This document shows, piece by piece, positions 52,712 to 60,533 of a stretch of DNA of 64,000 nucleotides; position 1 is the stretch's first letter; every line of letters begins with the position of its first letter. Under the pieces are notes generated by a model that did not search any database, was not told the origin of the DNA, and saw only the letters and a list, made by a program, of their open reading frames with translations. The DNA lies in the NCBI GenBank assembly GCA_910579755.1, contig CAJTVB010000015.1, positions 266 through 64,265 on the forward strand. The letters run 5' to 3'. This stretch comes from an uncultured Acetatifactor sp. (GTDB lineage: Bacteria; Bacillota; Clostridia; Lachnospirales; Lachnospiraceae). The position numbers and the translations under genes were made by a program.

Positions 52712-54019
52712 CTATCGAAGGGCTCCGGAGCCTTTAAGACTGCTCTCTCTGTATATAATGTCATCTCTGCCGGGTCCGTTGCTGACCATGGTGATAGGAT
52801 ATCCGATCCGGCTCTCAATAAACTCAATGTAAGCTCTGCAGTTGGCAGGAAGCTCCTCATACTTTCTGATACCCCGGATATCGCACTTCCAGCCCGGCAG
52901 GCTTTTCAGTACAGGCTTTGCCTTTTCCAGCTTTGCGGTCACGGGAAATTCCTCCGTCACCTGCCCGTCGATCTCATAGCCCACGCAGACAGGGATCTCA
53001 TCCAGATACCCCAGCACATCCAGGACGGTAAATGCCACATCCGTGGTGCCCTGCAGACGACAGCCATATTTTGACGCCACACAGTCAAACCAGCCAACAC
53101 GCCGGGGGCGTCCCGTGGTAGCTCCGTACTCTCCTCCGTCTCCGCCTCTGCGCCTCAGCTCCTCCGCTTCATCTCCGAACAGCTCGGACACAAAGGCTCC
53201 GGCGCCCACCGCGGAGGAATAGGCTTTGCATACCGTGATAATCTGACGGATCTCATGAGGCGGCAGCCCTGCGCCGATGGCCCCATAGGCCGCCAGTGTG
53301 GAAGAGGACGTCACCATAGGGTAAATACCATGATCCGGATCCTTCAGCGTTCCCAGCTGTCCCTCCAGAAGCACAGTCTTCCCCTCCTTCAGCGCCTTGT
53401 CCAGAAACGCGGATACATCACACACATAGGGAGCAACCATTTCACGGTATTTGTGCAGCGTATCCAGCAGCTCCCCGGGATCAATCAAGGGCTTGTGATA
53501 CAAATGCTCCAGCATCACATTCTTCATCTCGCAAACCCGTTCCACCTTCTCCTGCAAAAGCTCTTCCTCAAACAGCTCGCTGACCTGGAAGCCGATTTTC
53601 GCATATTTATCGGAATAAAAAGGAGCAATTCCCGACTTGGTGGAGCCGAAGGACTTGCCGCCCAGCCTTTCCTCCTCATACTGATCAAACAAAATATGAT
53701 AGGGCATCACCATCTGCGCTCTGTCAGACACCCGCAGCCTGGGTGCGGGAACCCCTCTTTCCACAATGGATTGTACCTCCTGAAACAGCAGCGGAATATT
53801 CAGCGCCACCCCGTTGCCGATTACATTATCAATATGGCCGTAAAAAACCCCCGAGGGCAGCGTATGCAGCGCAAACTTGCCATAGCCGTTCACAATAGTG
53901 TGCCCGGCGTTGGCACCCCCCTGAAAACGCACTACAATGTCCGCTTCCCGAGCTATCATATCGGTGATTTTCCCTTTTCCTTCGTCGCCCCAATTGGCGC
54001 CCACAATTGCCTTTACCAT
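52712..54019 (-). CDS. purA: Adenylosuccinate synthetase
   Basis: First committed step from IMP to AMP, using GTP and aspartate. The 435-residue protein has the signature GANWGDEGKGKITD, QGGANAGHT, and GTTDVAFTVLD. GGAGG precedes the ATG. A 120-nt structured leader lies upstream. It is not next to the other purine genes. Confidence 0.97.
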   Translation of the reverse strand: MVKAIVGANWGDEGKGKITDMIAREADIVVRFQGGANAGHTIVNGYGKFALHTLPSGVFYGHIDNVIGNGVALNIPLLFQEVQSIVERGVPAPRLRVSDRAQMVMPYHILFDQYEEERLGGKSFGSTKSGIAPFYSDKYAKIGFQVSELFEEELLQEKVERVCEMKNVMLEHLYHKPLIDPGELLDTLHKYREMVAPYVCDVSAFLDKALKEGKTVLLEGQLGTLKDPDHGIYPMVTSSSTLAAYGAIGAGLPPHEIRQIITVCKAYSSAVGAGAFVSELFGDEAEELRRRGGDGGEYGATTGRPRRVGWFDCVASKYGCRLQGTTDVAFTVLDVLGYLDEIPVCVGYEIDGQVTEEFPVTAKLEKAKPVLKSLPGWKCDIRGIRKYEELPANCRAYIEFIESRIGYPITMVSNGPGRDDIIYRESSLKGSGALR

Positions 54020-54091
54020 TTTTCCTCCATTCCCTGCTGCCCGACAGCCGGATTTTTGAATCTTTATATCATGTGCAAGCCATGATAACGA

Positions 54092-54141
54092 AAGAATCTT
54101 TCAGCGCGGCAGCGCGGCAGGCGCGCAGCGACTGGATTCTT
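54092..54141 (-). promoter_or_regulatory. GC-rich hairpin at the 5' end of the purA leader
   Basis: AAGAATC (54092-54098) pairs with GATTCTT (54135-54141) around a very G+C-rich interior with repeated GCGCGGCA units. It would form at the extreme 5' end of the purA transcript. The G+C richness contrasts with the A+T-rich surroundings. I recognise no riboswitch family. Confidence 0.5.
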
Positions 54142-54147
54142 GAGTGT

Positions 54148-54176
54148 ATTATATCACGGACAATGGTATAAGTAAA
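54148..54176 (-). promoter_or_regulatory. purA promoter
   Basis: On the minus strand, TTTACT (54171-54176), a 17-nt spacer, and TATAAT (54148-54153). The leader to the purA ATG is about 120 nt. Confidence 0.6.
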
Positions 54177-54227
54177 ATCAATATTAATTATATCAATTAT
54201 AATTTTAACTTATTAGATATTTTTCAT

Positions 54228-54255
54228 TTGACGCTTATTTTTTTTAGTGTATACT
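54228..54255 (+). promoter_or_regulatory. Promoter of the 54.3-kb Uma2 gene
   Basis: TTGACG (54228-54233), a 16-nt spacer, and TATACT (54250-54255), about 65 nt before the start codon, in very A+T-rich DNA. Confidence 0.7.
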
Positions 54256-54320
54256 AAACATTAGAAGGTAAATAGACAGCACCGAACCACATACAATGAC
54301 CATGAAAGGAAGTGTTTTCC

Positions 54321-54884
54321 ATGCCAGCATTCCAGCCACAACCTCAAATTACAACTTTAGAGCAGTATGAAGCTCTCCCGGAAGATGTTCGGGCAGAAGT
54401 CTTTGATGGACAAATTTATTACATGGCCAGCCCATCAGAAATCCACCAGACAGTTTCCACAGAGCTGACTACTATTCTCAACACCTATGTCAAAAACAAG
54501 AAAGGCTCCTGCAAGGTGTTTCATGCCCCTTTTGATGTAAAACTTGTTGACAATCCCCTTACTATAGTTCAGCCTGATCTTATGATTGTATGCGACAAGA
54601 GTAAATTGGACGAGAAACGCTGTAATGGTGCGCCTGATTTTATCATCGAGATTGTCTCTCCCAGCAGTCCGTCAGATGATTATATTCGAAAGGCATACTA
54701 CTACAAAAATGCCGGAGTCCGTGAGTATTGGATCGTGGATCCCCGCCGAAAGATTGTGACTGTCAATTACTTTGAGGGCAATATCATAAGCATTCAATAT
54801 TCTTTTGATTCCATTATCAAGGTCAATATCTATGACGATTTGCTGATAAACTTCTCCGAGATTGCTAATCTGCTGAATATTTAG
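54321..54884 (+). CDS. Uma2-family (DUF820) putative PD-(D/E)XK endonuclease
   Basis: A 187-residue protein of the same family as the gene at 2.6 kb but clearly diverged from it. Signatures are EVFDGQIYYMASPSEIHQ, QPDLMIVC, FIIEIVSPSSPSDDYI (with the family E) and GVREYWIVDP. The ATG at 54321 is chosen; AAAGGA lies about 11 nt upstream and a GTG at 54312 is the alternative. It is an isolated plus-strand gene among minus-strand genes, in A+T-rich DNA and followed by the hairpin element, which suggests acquisition by transfer. Confidence 0.87.
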   Translation: MPAFQPQPQITTLEQYEALPEDVRAEVFDGQIYYMASPSEIHQTVSTELTTILNTYVKNKKGSCKVFHAPFDVKLVDNPLTIVQPDLMIVCDKSKLDEKRCNGAPDFIIEIVSPSSPSDDYIRKAYYYKNAGVREYWIVDPRRKIVTVNYFEGNIISIQYSFDSIIKVNIYDDLLINFSEIANLLNI

Positions 54885-54890
54885 CCAAGC

Positions 54891-54970
54891 ATGACCACCC
54901 GTCAAACGGGGAGTTTGCTCTGCGGCTATAAGCAGAAAAAAGCTAATCCCCCAGCTATGCTGGGGAGAAT
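54891..54970 (+). repeat. Hairpin element, copy 2
   Basis: The first part (54891-54938) matches the element at 1556-1605 in order: an ACCACC-type stem, GTTTGCTCTGCGG, then CTATAAGC. A second hairpin follows: CCCCAGC (54949-54955), loop TAT, GCTGGGG (54959-54965). It lies just after the Uma2 stop. The layout of short imperfect hairpins is like IS200/IS605-type ends or REP elements, but no transposase gene is present here. Confidence 0.55.
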
Positions 54971-55031
54971 AGAGTAAGCGGAAGCGTGTAGGATAGCATA
55001 ATAAGGCCTTAATGGCAAAAAAGTCTTTTCC

Positions 55032-55973
55032 CTACACCTCTAATTCATACAATGCCATGGATCCTCCGTTGGGATAGTCAATGATATCAACGATTTTAAA
55101 ACCGGCATTTAAGTAAATCCTTCTGACCGCCTTTTCATCTAATCCGGTATCCAGACGGATACGGCGGACGCCCCGTTTCCTGCATTCCGCCCTGACCGCG
55201 TCCACCACCAGACTTGTCATGCCCATTCCGGCGAAGCAGCGGCACACACAGAATTTATGCAGATATGCTGCTTCATATTCCGGTGCATTGGGCCAATACT
55301 CAGAATCCGCCCATTGCAGGATAAATGCGCAGGCCTCCTCGCCGTCAATGGAACCGATACAGAAACTCTCCGGCCCGGCATCCGGCGTAATCAATTCCTC
55401 CGGCGTCAGCCACTCATCGGGCCATACCCGGTATCCCTTCCCCCTGCCCCAGGCGGCAACCTCCTTCATTATGGAAATTGCCGTCTCCATTTCACCGAAC
55501 CGGATTGTAATTCCACGCAATTTTTCACAGACATAGTTTTTTAAATAAACTCCCCGTCTTAGCACCTGCTGTTCTTTTCTGACAACATATCCCCTGGAAA
55601 GGAAAAACGGTTTTGCGGTGATGGAGGCATGTACCGTGATTTTATCTGTCTGGACAGCATTTTCCAGAGCATTGCATACGGCAGTGGCAATTCCCTGATT
55701 TTGATAATCTCTGTGAACATACAGCCTGTCCAGATATCCCGTTTTATCTATATCGCCAAAGCCAACTATCACATCTCCCTCCACCGCAACCACTGCTAAG
55801 TGTTCGGATAATGTGCTGTTCCATTCCTCCAAATCAACGCAGCCGGATGCCCATGCATCCAGCTGCTCCTTCGTATAATCCTTCGCATTTACAGAATGAA
55901 CAGTCTGATAAAACAATTCTGTCAAATATTTACAGTCAGCCGGTTCATATTTCCTGATGAGCAATCCCTTCAT
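55032..55973 (-). CDS. Protein with two GNAT acetyltransferase domains
   Basis: A 313-residue protein with two tandem GNAT folds. The first (residues ~1-145) has LDRLYVHRDYQNQGIATAV, the acetyl-CoA loop. The second (residues ~155-313) has HKFCVCRCFAGMGMTSLVV in that position, where the Q/R-x-x-G pattern is weaker. Substrates are unknown. The start at 55973 has AAGGAAAAG upstream. A long inverted repeat lies in the leader. Confidence 0.88.
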   Translation of the reverse strand: MKGLLIRKYEPADCKYLTELFYQTVHSVNAKDYTKEQLDAWASGCVDLEEWNSTLSEHLAVVAVEGDVIVGFGDIDKTGYLDRLYVHRDYQNQGIATAVCNALENAVQTDKITVHASITAKPFFLSRGYVVRKEQQVLRRGVYLKNYVCEKLRGITIRFGEMETAISIMKEVAAWGRGKGYRVWPDEWLTPEELITPDAGPESFCIGSIDGEEACAFILQWADSEYWPNAPEYEAAYLHKFCVCRCFAGMGMTSLVVDAVRAECRKRGVRRIRLDTGLDEKAVRRIYLNAGFKIVDIIDYPNGGSMALYELEV

Positions 55974-56011
55974 CCCTTTTCCTTCCACAAGCGGCAGTGT
56001 TTCCCATCGCC

Positions 56012-56047
56012 GCACTGAATGCACCACATAGCACATTGGTGCATTCA
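56012..56047. repeat. 13-bp perfect inverted repeat
   Basis: ACTGAATGCACCA (56012-56024), a 10-nt loop, and its exact reverse complement (56035-56047). No T-tract follows on either strand within reach, so it is not a typical terminator. It sits between the lipoprotein stop and the GNAT start, and a TATACT hexamer overlaps its upstream edge on the minus strand. It could be an operator or an mRNA-stabilising hairpin. Confidence 0.8.
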
Positions 56048-56066
56048 GTATAGCATGGATCTTCCT

Positions 56067-58049
56067 CTAGCGCACCCTTCCTCCAAAGCCTCCAAATCCG
56101 TTCCCGCAGATATAAGTATCCAGTGTGACCTCATGCTCCTCATCACCTACGGTTACCACATATTTCTCGCCCAAAACCAGCTGTGGACAGCTAAAAACAA
56201 TGGAATCAAAGGCTTTTTCCACCGTTATGGACATCAACACCTGTCCATCGGCATCCTTCAGTTCTGCCTTTGTGCCTGCCGGATGCCTCCCTGTGGTTTT
56301 GATCAGAATAGATCCCTGCTCCGATCCTTCCCCTAAATTCATAGCCATCTGAGAGCTGCCTGCTGCCGCCAGGATTCCTCCTGTAATCTGGCCGCCGAAC
56401 TCATAGTCTAACGCACCATTCCCTCCGTTTTCAGGTCCTGCTATATAGATTTCCCCTCCGGAGATAGTCAGATTCCCGTTAGAATCTATTCCATCGCCGT
56501 CCGCATCAATATAAATTACACCTCCGGATATCAAGATATAGTAATCCGAATTTTCAGATAAGCCATTCCCGCCTTCCGGGCTGTTTCCAAAGCTCCCTCC
56601 GCCAAGGCCTCCTCTGCCGCCGGGCTCACCTCCAAAGCCCTCTCCATTTCCAGGCTCGCCTCCAAAGCCCTCTCCGCTTCCGGGTTCCCCTCCAAAGCCC
56701 TCTCTGCCTCCGGGTTCTCCTCCAAAACTTCCTCTGCCGCTGAAGGCGTCCCATCCTCCAAATCCGCTTCCGTCCCGGCCTCCTGCTGCATTCACCCCAT
56801 CGTCGCTGGCCCGGAGCCTGATATTGCCTCCGGATATCACTACAGAATTTCCTTCGATTCCTTCATAGCTGGTGGAAATCTCTATTTTTCCGTCTGCGAC
56901 CCAGGTTATGCCGTCGGAATGCAGGCCGTCGTCTCCTGTGGCAATCAGAAAATCGCCGCCATTGACGGTCAGTCCGGAATTAGAATGCAGGGCATCATCC
57001 AGAGAATCGATGTCAAAGCTCCCTCCGCATACCAACAGTTCTCCGGAAGCCTTAATCCCTTTCATACTGTCAATCGCCTCATCCGACTGCGCAGCGGAGA
57101 AACTGCTCTCGCTTCCCCCTCCTGCCCTGATCACAAAATTTCCGCCGTCAATCTGTAAAAATGCGCTTGCGCTGATGCCGTCGCCGCCGGCCTCTATCTG
57201 CAGCTCTCCCTCCTGTATATAAACATATCCCTTTTCCGCATCCTCAGAATTTTCCGCGTGTATACCGTCTGTTCCGGAGGAAATGTTCAGGCTGCCCCCT
57301 GCGATACGCACACTGTCCTTCCCGGACAGCCCCTGCTTTTCAGCCTTTATTACAAGATTTCCGCCTGTCACCTTCAGATCATCCTTGGTGACCAGACCAT
57401 GTCCCGCCTGAGCCGTCACAGTCAGTCCTCCGGTGCCGTTTATGGTCAGGTCGCTTCGGGCATAGACAGCGCCGTCCACATTATGCTCATCCCTCTGCAC
57501 ATAGCTCCCCCCGTTGGACAACGCATTCTCCGTGCCGTCCGCCAGGGTAAGAAATACCTTATCCGCCTCAACCACATAAATCGCTGCTCCGGTATTGTTT
57601 GTGATTTCGGCTCCCGCCAGCACAAGCTGCACCTTTGCGGTGTCAGCCGCCTCCACCAGAATCATTCCGTCTTCCAGTGTACCGGACAATATATAGATAC
57701 CTTCCTTTCGGATCGTGATATTATTGCCCTGTATCTCCACCTGATTCGAATCACACAAAATATTATCCTGTGCCAGGCTGATCCACACTGCCGATTTTTC
57801 ATCGAAGCTGCCGCTCAGATCTCTTTCCGTAAACAATTCCTCTGCATACACCAGGCTTTCCACTGTTCCTGCTGCCTGGCTCTGACCGGATGCGGTACCC
57901 GACCTGCTCTCCTCCGACAGCTGATCCTGCCCGGAAGTCCCCATCTGTCCCACAGGATCCGATTCATTGCCGCATCCGGCCAGGGATGCTGCCAAAATCC
58001 CCGCCGCCATCCATGCCGCATATCTTTTCCAAACCATTTTCTTCTTCAT
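56067..58049 (-). CDS. Carbohydrate-binding lipoprotein (Cthe_2159 family)
   Basis: A 660-residue surface lipoprotein. The signal peptide ends in the lipobox ILAASLAGC. The body is a repetitive beta-helix with many GG-L-I/V-G-G-N/D turns (LTINGTGGLTVTAQAGHG, GISASAFLQIDGGNFVIRAG), matching PF14262; a family member from C. thermocellum is known to bind cellulose and polygalacturonate. A Gly/Glu/Phe-rich 10-residue repeat interrupts the middle. The start at 58049 has GGAGGT 7 nt upstream. It is the last gene of the VTC-DUF4956 operon. Confidence 0.87.
   Translation of the reverse strand: MKKKMVWKRYAAWMAAGILAASLAGCGNESDPVGQMGTSGQDQLSEESRSGTASGQSQAAGTVESLVYAEELFTERDLSGSFDEKSAVWISLAQDNILCDSNQVEIQGNNITIRKEGIYILSGTLEDGMILVEAADTAKVQLVLAGAEITNNTGAAIYVVEADKVFLTLADGTENALSNGGSYVQRDEHNVDGAVYARSDLTINGTGGLTVTAQAGHGLVTKDDLKVTGGNLVIKAEKQGLSGKDSVRIAGGSLNISSGTDGIHAENSEDAEKGYVYIQEGELQIEAGGDGISASAFLQIDGGNFVIRAGGGSESSFSAAQSDEAIDSMKGIKASGELLVCGGSFDIDSLDDALHSNSGLTVNGGDFLIATGDDGLHSDGITWVADGKIEISTSYEGIEGNSVVISGGNIRLRASDDGVNAAGGRDGSGFGGWDAFSGRGSFGGEPGGREGFGGEPGSGEGFGGEPGNGEGFGGEPGGRGGLGGGSFGNSPEGGNGLSENSDYYILISGGVIYIDADGDGIDSNGNLTISGGEIYIAGPENGGNGALDYEFGGQITGGILAAAGSSQMAMNLGEGSEQGSILIKTTGRHPAGTKAELKDADGQVLMSITVEKAFDSIVFSCPQLVLGEKYVVTVGDEEHEVTLDTYICGNGFGGFGGRVR
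56620..56739 (-). repeat. Four 30-bp repeats in the lipoprotein gene
   Basis: Units 56620-56649, 56650-56679, 56680-56709 and 56710-56739 encode 10-residue blocks of the type GFGGEPGSGE. The last unit is the most diverged. It forms a probable flexible loop or spacer in the beta-helix. Confidence 0.85.
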
Positions 58050-58156
58050 AGCCACACCTCCAAGCTTCATTCCCATCACCCGGAACCTGACCTGCGGCTC
58101 ACGGCTCTCTGACCGCCGCCGCGCTGTACAGTTCACAGCTTTCCTTCTGCCTTCCG

Positions 58157-58849
58157 CTACAGTTCACAGCTTCCCGTCTCACCCCGGGAAAGCGCAACCT
58201 CCAGATTACCGTTGCGGCAGCGCAGCTCATCGATCAGCTCTTTTTCCTTCCCCGGCTCCCTGATCTCCAGCTCATAGGTCAGCCGGAACAGGCTTCCCAT
58301 ATTGGTGGTTTTCACCGAAAGCAGCTGACAGGATACGGCGAACTGTTCCAGCACCTGATCAAAAACCCCTGCATAATCCAAATCCTCCGGCACGGTGATA
58401 TGGAGCATCCGATGCAGGTCCTGCCTTTTCCCGATTCTTATGGCAAATCTGCTGTAAAGCAAAGTGATCCCTCCAAGAATCAGAGCAAAAAGCACGGCAA
58501 AGGCCAGATATCCCATTCCGGCGATCAGACCGGTGCACATGGCCAGAAAAATCCCGCTGATCTCCCGGGCCGTCCCCGGAGCCGAGCGGAAACGCACCAA
58601 ACTGAAGGTGCCCGCCACGGCCACTCCCGTACCGATATTACCGTTCACCATCATGATAACCACACACACCACTGCCGGCAGCACAGCCAGCGCCGCCAGA
58701 AAGCTTTTGGAGCTGCGGCTTTTGTAAGCATGGGCCAGCGCCAGCAAAAGCCCCGTCACAAGGGACACTCCCAGACATAAAAGGAATCGTGAAACCGAAA
58801 TCACCGTTGTAAACTGTGTGTCAAAAATTCCTTTGAAAATTGCATCCAT
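58157..58849 (-). CDS. DUF4956 membrane protein
   Basis: A 230-residue protein with four hydrophobic helices in the first ~130 residues (LLCLGVSLVTGLLLALAHA, AALAVLPAVVCVVIMMV, IFLAMCTGLIAGMGYLAF, VLFALILGGITLLYSRF), the family motif TFSLVRFRSAPGTAREI, and a cytoplasmic C-terminal domain. DUF4956 genes commonly accompany VTC-domain polyphosphate polymerase-like genes, as here. The start at 58849 has GGGAGG upstream at a slightly long spacing. Confidence 0.87.
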   Translation of the reverse strand: MDAIFKGIFDTQFTTVISVSRFLLCLGVSLVTGLLLALAHAYKSRSSKSFLAALAVLPAVVCVVIMMVNGNIGTGVAVAGTFSLVRFRSAPGTAREISGIFLAMCTGLIAGMGYLAFAVLFALILGGITLLYSRFAIRIGKRQDLHRMLHITVPEDLDYAGVFDQVLEQFAVSCQLLSVKTTNMGSLFRLTYELEIREPGKEKELIDELRCRNGNLEVALSRGETGSCEL

Positions 58850-58928
58850 TCTGCATTTTCCTCCCTGCATTTTTAAGTATAAATTTCTCTCCCGGAGACA
58901 TAAAAACCATCCGCCTTATGCCACCTTG

Positions 58929-59654
58929 TTAAAATCCGACTTCGCTCTTACCCTCCTGCTGCCAGAGACTGTACATATCCTGATATGCCCTTCCATATTT
59001 GGAAAAGGGGACCTTCCGAATCGCTTCCTCCGACAGCGCCTTCACCATCCAAAGTGGAATACTGCCCGGTGTCTTAATCTCCATCAAAGCATGTCCCGGC
59101 GGAAGAATTCCAGTGCCGTAAACGCCGCAGCCTAGAGACAGATCCGTATCCCGCCACAGAATATTTTCATCAAAGGTCACACGAAAGCCTTCGGATTCCC
59201 GGGCGTACCAGGCTTCTCTTTCATAGGAAAGGAACACCCGGGGAGCCAGCGACTCATAGAACTGCAGAAAATAGCGGATCTCCTCGGTGATCTGCCCATT
59301 CTCCGGCATAATCCTTCTGCCTGTAAGACAAAGATCCGCCTGTTCCTGTGTCATCTGTGTCCTTCTCTTGTAGACCACCTCTTCGTATTTCTTCTTCAGC
59401 TCCACATACACCGGATCTCCGGGCCCTGCCGAAGCATAGCTTCTGACCCTCAGCTTCTCCTTATATACCGGCTTTTCCAAAGATCTGCGGGCCAGGCGGT
59501 ATGTATCCGTATCGTAATAAATATTTCTTATGGTGCTTCTGCCATACCGGTCCGGCTCCATATGGCCGGACATGGCCGCCATCACCTTTTCCTTCTGTCT
59601 TCTGCTCAGAAGGTACTTGATCTCATATCTTTTAAAAACCAACTGCGTTTCCAT
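58929..59654 (-). CDS. VTC-domain protein, polyphosphate polymerase-like
   Basis: A 241-residue tunnel-fold enzyme of the VTC family (PF09359). Basic and acidic residues expected in the catalytic tunnel can be seen: K and R in VFKRYEIKYLL, R in TIRNIYYDTD, K/R in YKEKLRVRSYA, E and K in VYVELKKKYEEVVYKRR, and E/K in LMEIKTPGSIP. Eukaryotic VTC4 makes polyphosphate from ATP; the bacterial enzyme's product is unproven. AGGAGG lies 7 nt before the ATG at 59654. First gene of the operon with DUF4956 and the lipoprotein. Confidence 0.88.
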   Translation of the reverse strand: METQLVFKRYEIKYLLSRRQKEKVMAAMSGHMEPDRYGRSTIRNIYYDTDTYRLARRSLEKPVYKEKLRVRSYASAGPGDPVYVELKKKYEEVVYKRRTQMTQEQADLCLTGRRIMPENGQITEEIRYFLQFYESLAPRVFLSYEREAWYARESEGFRVTFDENILWRDTDLSLGCGVYGTGILPPGHALMEIKTPGSIPLWMVKALSEEAIRKVPFSKYGRAYQDMYSLWQQEGKSEVGF

Positions 59655-59700
59655 ATTCTGCCTCCTGTCCATTCCTTTTTATGCCTTCGTGCTTGAATCG

Positions 59701-59733
59701 ATTTTATCAGTGAAACCTAAATCCAGCCTAAAT
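59701..59733 (-). promoter_or_regulatory. Response-regulator-type direct repeat and -10 box for the VTC operon
   Basis: On the minus strand, ATTTAGG-CTGG-ATTTAGG (59716-59733) gives two 7-bp direct repeats with an 11-bp period, followed 9 nt later by TAAAAT (59701-59706). No good -35 box is present. This is the arrangement of a PhoB/OmpR-type activated promoter. The divergent gene encodes an OmpR-family regulator, so it is the natural candidate to bind here. Confidence 0.6.
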
Positions 59734-59829
59734 GGAATGTGAATATTCTGTGTTTTTGGAAATAAATGTGCTACAGAGAAAATTTATATGCTATGATCAG
59801 TATAGATTTTAAGAAAGAAGGTGACGGCC

Positions 59830-60516
59830 ATGCGCCTGTTAATCGCGGAGGATGATGCGGATATCGCCAAAGCCCTGACCGCTCTTTTTGAGCACCACAG
59901 CTACAGCACGGATACCGTTTTCAATGGATTGGATGCCTGTGAATACGCCTGCGGCGGCGAATATGACGGCATCATAATGGACATTATGATGCCCGGTATG
60001 GATGGGCTGGAGGTACTGCGCAGACTCCGGTCCTTGGGAGTCAAAACCCCGGTTCTGCTGTTGACGGCCAAAGGAGAGGTCGAAGACCGGATCAGCGGAC
60101 TGGATGCCGGAGCGGATGACTATCTTCCCAAGCCCTTTGCCGCCGGCGAGCTTCTGGCCCGGGTCCGGGCAATGCTCCGCCGCAGAGAGAACTATCAGGC
60201 CGATCTGCTTCAGTTTGCGGATATCTGCCTGGATTCCTCCACCTATGAGCTGAGCTGCGGCTCCCGGCACATCCGGCTTACCAGCCGGGAATTTCAGATG
60301 CTCTGTATGCTGCTGCGCTCCCCCGGCTCCATCGTGTCCACCCAGCAGCTGATGGAACGCATCTGGGGCTGGGATTCCAATGTGGAGATCAGCATCGTAT
60401 GGGTATATATATCCAACCTGCGCAAAAAACTTGAGACACTGAAAAGCGTGGTGGGCATCAGGGCCGTAAGAGGTGTAGGATATTGCCTGGAAAACCCATT
60501 GACGAGACATGGATAA
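59830..60516 (+). CDS. OmpR-family response regulator
   Basis: A 228-residue two-component regulator. The receiver domain has the acidic pair in IAEDDAD, the phospho-acceptor D in IIMDIMMPGMDG, the conserved T/S and K positions in LLLTAKGE and YLPKPF. The C-terminal winged helix follows (LTSREFQMLCMLL, VYISNLRKKLE). The ATG at 59830 is preferred over a GTG three codons upstream. It lies 17 nt before the histidine kinase gene and divergent from the VTC operon. Confidence 0.94.
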   Translation: MRLLIAEDDADIAKALTALFEHHSYSTDTVFNGLDACEYACGGEYDGIIMDIMMPGMDGLEVLRRLRSLGVKTPVLLLTAKGEVEDRISGLDAGADDYLPKPFAAGELLARVRAMLRRRENYQADLLQFADICLDSSTYELSCGSRHIRLTSREFQMLCMLLRSPGSIVSTQQLMERIWGWDSNVEISIVWVYISNLRKKLETLKSVVGIRAVRGVGYCLENPLTRHG

Positions 60517-60533
60517 AGACATGAGGATGGAAA

